A stretch of DNA of 64,000 bases from RUG572 sp964386385. Lineage in GTDB: Bacteria > Verrucomicrobiota > Kiritimatiellia > RFP12 > UBA1067. The notes under the pieces were generated by a model. It ran no database searches. It saw only the letters and a list, made by a program, of their open reading frames with translations, and was not told where the DNA came from. The stretch is taken from contig CAYLRN010000003.1 in NCBI GenBank assembly GCA_964386385.1, positions 169,748-233,747 on the forward strand, written 5' to 3'. The position numbers and the translations under genes are program-made. Shown in pieces: positions 61,094 to 64,000 of the stretch (the first letter of the stretch is position 1; every line of letters begins with the position of its first letter).

Positions 61094-62578
61094 ATGAAAA
61101 TCACGAGAAGGGCATTTGCAGAGGGTGCGATGACGCTCCTGGGCGGGGCGTTCGTTCCGTTTGACGCTTTCGCCGGGGCGGTCGCGCCGAGGATGAAGTT
61201 CGGCGTCGTCAGCGACGTGCACGTCGGCGGACGCAAGGAGGCCGTCGCCAACCTTGAAAAGGCGCTGCGCTGGCTGGACGCGCAGAAGGTCGACGCCGTG
61301 GCGGTGACCGGCGACACCGCGCATTCGGGCCTCATTTCCGAACTCGAGGCGTTCGCCAAGACCTGGCTGAAGGTCTTCCCCGGCCGCCGCGCCGCCGACG
61401 GCCGTCCGGTCGAACTCATGGTCGTCACGGGCAACCATGAGATCGGTCTCTGGACAGGCCGCTGGAAGGGCTTTTCGGAGGCGCGTCTGCGCGAGTGCGC
61501 GTTCGAATACGGCGACAACCCCGCCCGCACCTGGGAGCGCCTTTTCGGCGAGAAGTGGGAACTCGTCTGGAAGAAGGAGGTCAAGGGAGTCACGTTCTTC
61601 GGCTCGCAGTGGTTCAGCCTGCGTCCCCCGGTCGAGGCCGTCATGAAGGAGCAGGCGGTGAAGCTCGACCCGTCGAAACCTTTCTTCTTCTTCCAGCATC
61701 CGCATCCGAAGGGCACGTGCTACGAGGACGGACGCGGGTTCACCACGGGGGCATACGACGGCGGCGTCTCCACGCGGGCGCTGTCGGCGTTCCCGAACGC
61801 GGTGGCGATCAGCGGACACTCCCACTTCACGCTTGCGGACGAGCGTTCCGTCTGGCAGGGCGCATTCACTTCAATCGGTGCTGGATGCCTCCACGAGGGC
61901 GGCTATTCCTTCGGCTACTCGAACGCCTCCGCGTTCTGGCATCCGAGTTTCAAGGAACACCTGATGAAGCCGCTCGGCGGGAAGCCGGAGTGGGGCGGCG
62001 ATCCGGCGGGGGCGTGCTTCTCGCTGTACGAGGTGTACGACGACCATCTCGTCGTGCATCGCCGTTCGTTGCGCTTCGATTGTCCGCTCGGCCCGGCGTG
62101 GGTGATTCCAGTCCCTGCGCGAGCCGGCGGACCGTTCGACTTCGCCCGCCGCGCCAGGGAAACGGGCGCGGCGCCGGAGTTCGCGCCGAACGCGGCGGTG
62201 GCGGTGGAGTTCTGCCCGGCCGGACACGACCTCGAGGGTGTCTCCTTCGCCGGCCGGCCATGCGTCCGCGTCTCGTTCCCATCGGCCAGGCAGAAGCCCG
62301 CCGGCCGCCCCGCGTTCGAGTACGTAGTCACCGCCATCGGCAAGAACGGAAAGACCTTCGCAAGGACGGTTCTTGCGCCCGGATGCTCTCTTCCCCCCGG
62401 ATGCGCCGACATTCCGGGCGAATGTCTGTTCCTCCCGGAAGAGCTGCCGGACAGCGAGTTCGTCTTCTCCGTCTCGCCACGCGACTGCTACGGATGCGCC
62501 GGCGCAGCCATTCGCTCGCGGACCGCCCTCCGCAGCAGTGGCGGAGAGATTGGCTGCCTCTCCGTGCCTACTCGGTGA
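61094..62578 (+). CDS. Exported calcineurin-like metallophosphoesterase
   Basis: The 494-residue protein begins MKITRRAFAEGAMTLLGG, a Tat-type signal (TRRAF). The phosphoesterase metal motifs follow in order: GVVSDVHVGG, AVTGDTAHSG, VVTGNHEIG, a His in FFQHPHP and SGHSHF. After about residue 300 come beta-rich C-terminal domains (VAVEFCPAGHDLEGVSFAG, YVVTAIGKNGKTF). It may act on phosphorylated lipids, nucleotides or glycans in the periplasm; the substrate is unknown. ATG 61094 follows AAGGAGAGG. It ends 11 bases inside the convergent alcohol dehydrogenase gene. Confidence 0.85.
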   Translation: MKITRRAFAEGAMTLLGGAFVPFDAFAGAVAPRMKFGVVSDVHVGGRKEAVANLEKALRWLDAQKVDAVAVTGDTAHSGLISELEAFAKTWLKVFPGRRAADGRPVELMVVTGNHEIGLWTGRWKGFSEARLRECAFEYGDNPARTWERLFGEKWELVWKKEVKGVTFFGSQWFSLRPPVEAVMKEQAVKLDPSKPFFFFQHPHPKGTCYEDGRGFTTGAYDGGVSTRALSAFPNAVAISGHSHFTLADERSVWQGAFTSIGAGCLHEGGYSFGYSNASAFWHPSFKEHLMKPLGGKPEWGGDPAGACFSLYEVYDDHLVVHRRSLRFDCPLGPAWVIPVPARAGGPFDFARRARETGAAPEFAPNAAVAVEFCPAGHDLEGVSFAGRPCVRVSFPSARQKPAGRPAFEYVVTAIGKNGKTFARTVLAPGCSLPPGCADIPGECLFLPEELPDSEFVFSVSPRDCYGCAGAAIRSRTALRSSGGEIGCLSVPTR

Positions 62579-63602
62579 TTGCAATCTTGACTACGCCGTC
62601 CAGGCGGTTTTCGAAGACGCGGTACGCCTCCTCGACGTTCGCAAGCCGGTATCTGTGGGTGATGAGCGGAGTGGCGTCGATTCTGCCCTGTTCGATCAGT
62701 CGTAGGATTTCCGCGCAGTCGCATCCGTCCACGCCTCCTGTCTTGAACGTCAGGTTCTTGCCGTACATGTTCGGCAGCGGAAGCGTCTGTGCCTCGTCGT
62801 AGAGCGCAACCACCGTCACAATGGCGTTGGGCCTGGCGCATTTCCACGCAAGTTGAAAAGTTTCGCTCCCTCCTGCGACCTCAAGCACGACGTCCGCTCC
62901 GCCGTGGTCGGAGTTGGCTCTGATAAAATCTTCGCATTCCTCAGGACGGCAGAGCAGGACTTCTGGATAGCGGTCTTTGACGAACTGCGCCCTTGTCGGG
63001 TCCTTTTCGCAGACGACAATGCGCTTCGGGGTCTTCAGCATGACGCAGAGCAGGGTGCAGATCCCCGTCGGACCGGCTCCGATTATAAGGACGGTGTCTT
63101 CACTGGTGATTTCGGAAATTCGGGCGGCCCAGAAGCCGGTCGCCAGAATGTCGCCCACGAACAATGCCTGCTCGTCGGTCACGCCGTCGGGAATCCTGTC
63201 GAGCCCCTTGTCCGCATACGGCACTCGGACGTATTCGGACTGTCCGCCGTCGATGCGGCATCCCAATGCCCATCCGCCGTTCTTGTCGGTACAGTTGTTC
63301 ACGTAGCCGTGCCGGCAGAAGAAGCACTCGCCGCAGAAGGTCTCCACGTTGACCGTCACCCTGTCGCCAGGTTTGACGTTCGCGACTCCTGCGCCCGCTT
63401 TTTCCACGACGCCCACCATTTCGTGTCCAATGGTGACGCCCGGCACGGCCCTCGGCACGGAGCCGTGCTTGATGTGCAGGTCGCTTGTGCAGATTGAGCC
63501 GAGCGTCACGCGGACGATTGCGTCTCGTGCGTCCATTATTTGCGGCATTGGCTTGTCCGTAAGGGCGAACTTGCCGCGTTCAATGTAGGTCAATGCTTTC
63601 AT
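62568..63602 (-). CDS. Zinc-dependent alcohol dehydrogenase (MDR family)
   Basis: The 344-residue enzyme oxidises an alcohol or polyol with NAD(P). The catalytic-zinc site includes GSICTSDLHI and GHEMVGVV; the structural-zinc cysteines are in CGECFFCRHGYVNNC. The nucleotide fold is VLIIGAGPTGICTL. The IDGGQSEYVRVP and DILATGFWAARI stretches point to the threonine/sorbitol/formaldehyde-type MDR group; isopropanol- or glucose-type dehydrogenases are alternatives. The gene looks somewhat less GC-rich than its neighbours, a possible sign of transfer (by eye only). It has its own promoter on the minus strand. Confidence 0.9.
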   Translation of the reverse strand: MKALTYIERGKFALTDKPMPQIMDARDAIVRVTLGSICTSDLHIKHGSVPRAVPGVTIGHEMVGVVEKAGAGVANVKPGDRVTVNVETFCGECFFCRHGYVNNCTDKNGGWALGCRIDGGQSEYVRVPYADKGLDRIPDGVTDEQALFVGDILATGFWAARISEITSEDTVLIIGAGPTGICTLLCVMLKTPKRIVVCEKDPTRAQFVKDRYPEVLLCRPEECEDFIRANSDHGGADVVLEVAGGSETFQLAWKCARPNAIVTVVALYDEAQTLPLPNMYGKNLTFKTGGVDGCDCAEILRLIEQGRIDATPLITHRYRLANVEEAYRVFENRLDGVVKIAITE

Positions 63603-63632
63603 TTCAGGCTAGCCGGGTTGATGTGGACGCAC

Positions 63633-63641
63633 ATTGTAGCA
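63633..63641 (-). promoter_or_regulatory. Extended -10 promoter of the alcohol dehydrogenase gene
   Basis: Minus-strand TGCTACAAT (TACAAT 63638-63633) gives a predicted start near 63626 and a 24-base leader to ATG 63602. No clear ribosome site is visible in the leader. No -35 match is seen. Confidence 0.55.
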
Positions 63642-63809
63642 AATTCTGGACACGACTTCTCCCTGTCTCTCGGTGGCGACATCCGTCTGAAAAGTGCATC
63701 ATATACTGGACCACTGCGGACAGGTCCGAAAGGGGGCTGGAGGCAGGAGGCGAAAAGGAAGAAGGACAGGCTGAGAAAGGCGAAGAAGAGAAGGAAGGCG
63801 AAGGAGACG

Positions 63810-63862
63810 CGCCTCCGCCCCCGCGGGGGCGGAGGCGGCCGCCGGGCCGACGCGCCCGGCGG
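63810..63862. repeat. Two adjacent G+C-rich hairpins, one a perfect 28-bp palindrome
   Basis: In the 330-base intergenic stretch 63603-63932 there is no convincing gene. A purine-rich run (63736-63808, mostly A and G) is followed by a perfect palindrome at 63810-63837 (14 bp per arm, no loop) and a second hairpin with 9-bp arms at 63839-63847 and 63854-63862. No T run follows, so this is not an ordinary terminator; a REP-type element or transcription barrier is possible. Confidence 0.6.
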
Positions 63863-63883
63863 ATGCAAAGGCCGCCTCCCGTC

Positions 63884-63892
63884 TGCTACAAT
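63884..63892 (+). promoter_or_regulatory. Extended -10 promoter of the last, partial gene
   Basis: TGCTACAAT (TACAAT 63887-63892) predicts a start near 63899 and a 34-base leader with GAGGAAAGG (63920-63928) before ATG 63933. The motif is identical to the one used by the divergent alcohol dehydrogenase gene. Confidence 0.55.
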
Positions 63893-63932
63893 GCGCTCAG
63901 GAAAAAATCTGCGCGGGCAGAGGAAAGGCGGC

Positions 63933-64000
63933 ATGAGACATTATACCATACACAAGGCCCCGGGGGCGCACCTCGTGCGGGAGCAGCGCGAGATGCTCGC
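63933..64000 (+). CDS. Start of an unidentified gene (truncated by window end)
   Basis: ATG 63933 follows a strong ribosome site (GAGGAAAGG, four bases from its end to the ATG) and the promoter at 63884. Only 22 codons are visible (MRHYTIHKAPGAHLVREQRE...), too few to assign a family. The basic start and lack of a hydrophobic stretch suggest a cytoplasmic protein. Confidence 0.55.
   Translation, partial: MRHYTIHKAPGAHLVREQREML

Noticed and set aside
63600..63934. A 111-codon minus-strand frame through the last intergenic region
   Set aside because: Its content is Pro/Arg/Phe low complexity produced by the purine tract and the palindrome; it runs across the alcohol dehydrogenase promoter and has no ribosome site.

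Overview
The window is GC-rich (about two thirds by eye) and densely coded. It reads as a chromosome segment of a Gram-negative-type bacterium, probably of the Verrucomicrobiota/Kiritimatiellota/Lentisphaerota group. Three things suggest this: a ddl-ftsQ-ftsA-ftsZ cluster and an outer-membrane beta-barrel protein; many secreted proteins (paired LamG domains, DUF1080, GHL10, GH2, GH10, GH16/GH20) scattered among housekeeping genes with no SusC/SusD pair; and secreted multidomain enzymes of unusual architecture. The taxonomic guess is inference from gene content. No plasmid, phage, CRISPR or insertion-sequence genes were seen.

Layout. 1-4.7 kb: the 3' end of tgt, yajC, a LysM protein, serS and a membrane-anchored protein. 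4.7-15 kb: a secreted nitrilase, then a tightly coupled run on the plus strand: a zinc phospholipase C/P1-nuclease-type enzyme, cdd, a sodium:solute symporter, nagA, nagB and a secreted glycosidase-like protein. 15-17.4 kb (minus): iolB translationally coupled to an FGGY sugar kinase, behind a promoter followed by a perfect tandem operator-like repeat. 17.5-28 kb: an AAA-ATPase/PD-DEXK protein, a secreted tandem esterase, a Tat-exported TIM-barrel protein, a metal-binding-fold lipoprotein, xerD, recB and recD. 28-39.5 kb: a glycan-related stretch with a double-LamG surface protein, a GH16-GH20 fusion enzyme, a FlbD-like protein, a GH2 enzyme and a GHL10 lipoprotein. 39.5-44 kb: fhs, tRNA-Ser(GGA), miaA, an OppD-like ATPase and an outer-membrane protein. 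44-50 kb (minus): ddl-ftsQ-ftsA-ftsZ-mutL. 50-64 kb: tandem DUF1080 protein, thrH, a sirohaem reductase, folD, carB, GH10 xylanase, dnaX, a secreted metallophosphoesterase, a minus-strand zinc alcohol dehydrogenase and the start of one more gene.

How the genes may work together. Secreted hexosaminidase, galactosidase-like and other glycosidases could release amino sugars and neutral sugars. The symporter would import them, and NagA/NagB would turn GlcNAc-6-phosphate into fructose-6-phosphate. fhs, folD and carB serve one-carbon and pyrimidine/arginine metabolism. The recB-recD pair has no recC beside it.

The most striking cross-cutting signal is regulatory. At least eleven genes sit behind an extended -10 promoter (TGn plus a TATAAT-like hexamer). 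For five of them (the AAA-ATPase, the HMA-fold lipoprotein, the GHL10 lipoprotein, dnaX and ddl) the start codon lies only 8-10 bases past the hexamer, which predicts leaderless or almost leaderless mRNAs. Other points worth a second look are the GH16-GH20 fusion, an FtsZ with an altered catalytic T7 loop, a MutL lacking the usual endonuclease motifs, and a LysM protein ending in what looks like a dead L,D-transpeptidase domain.
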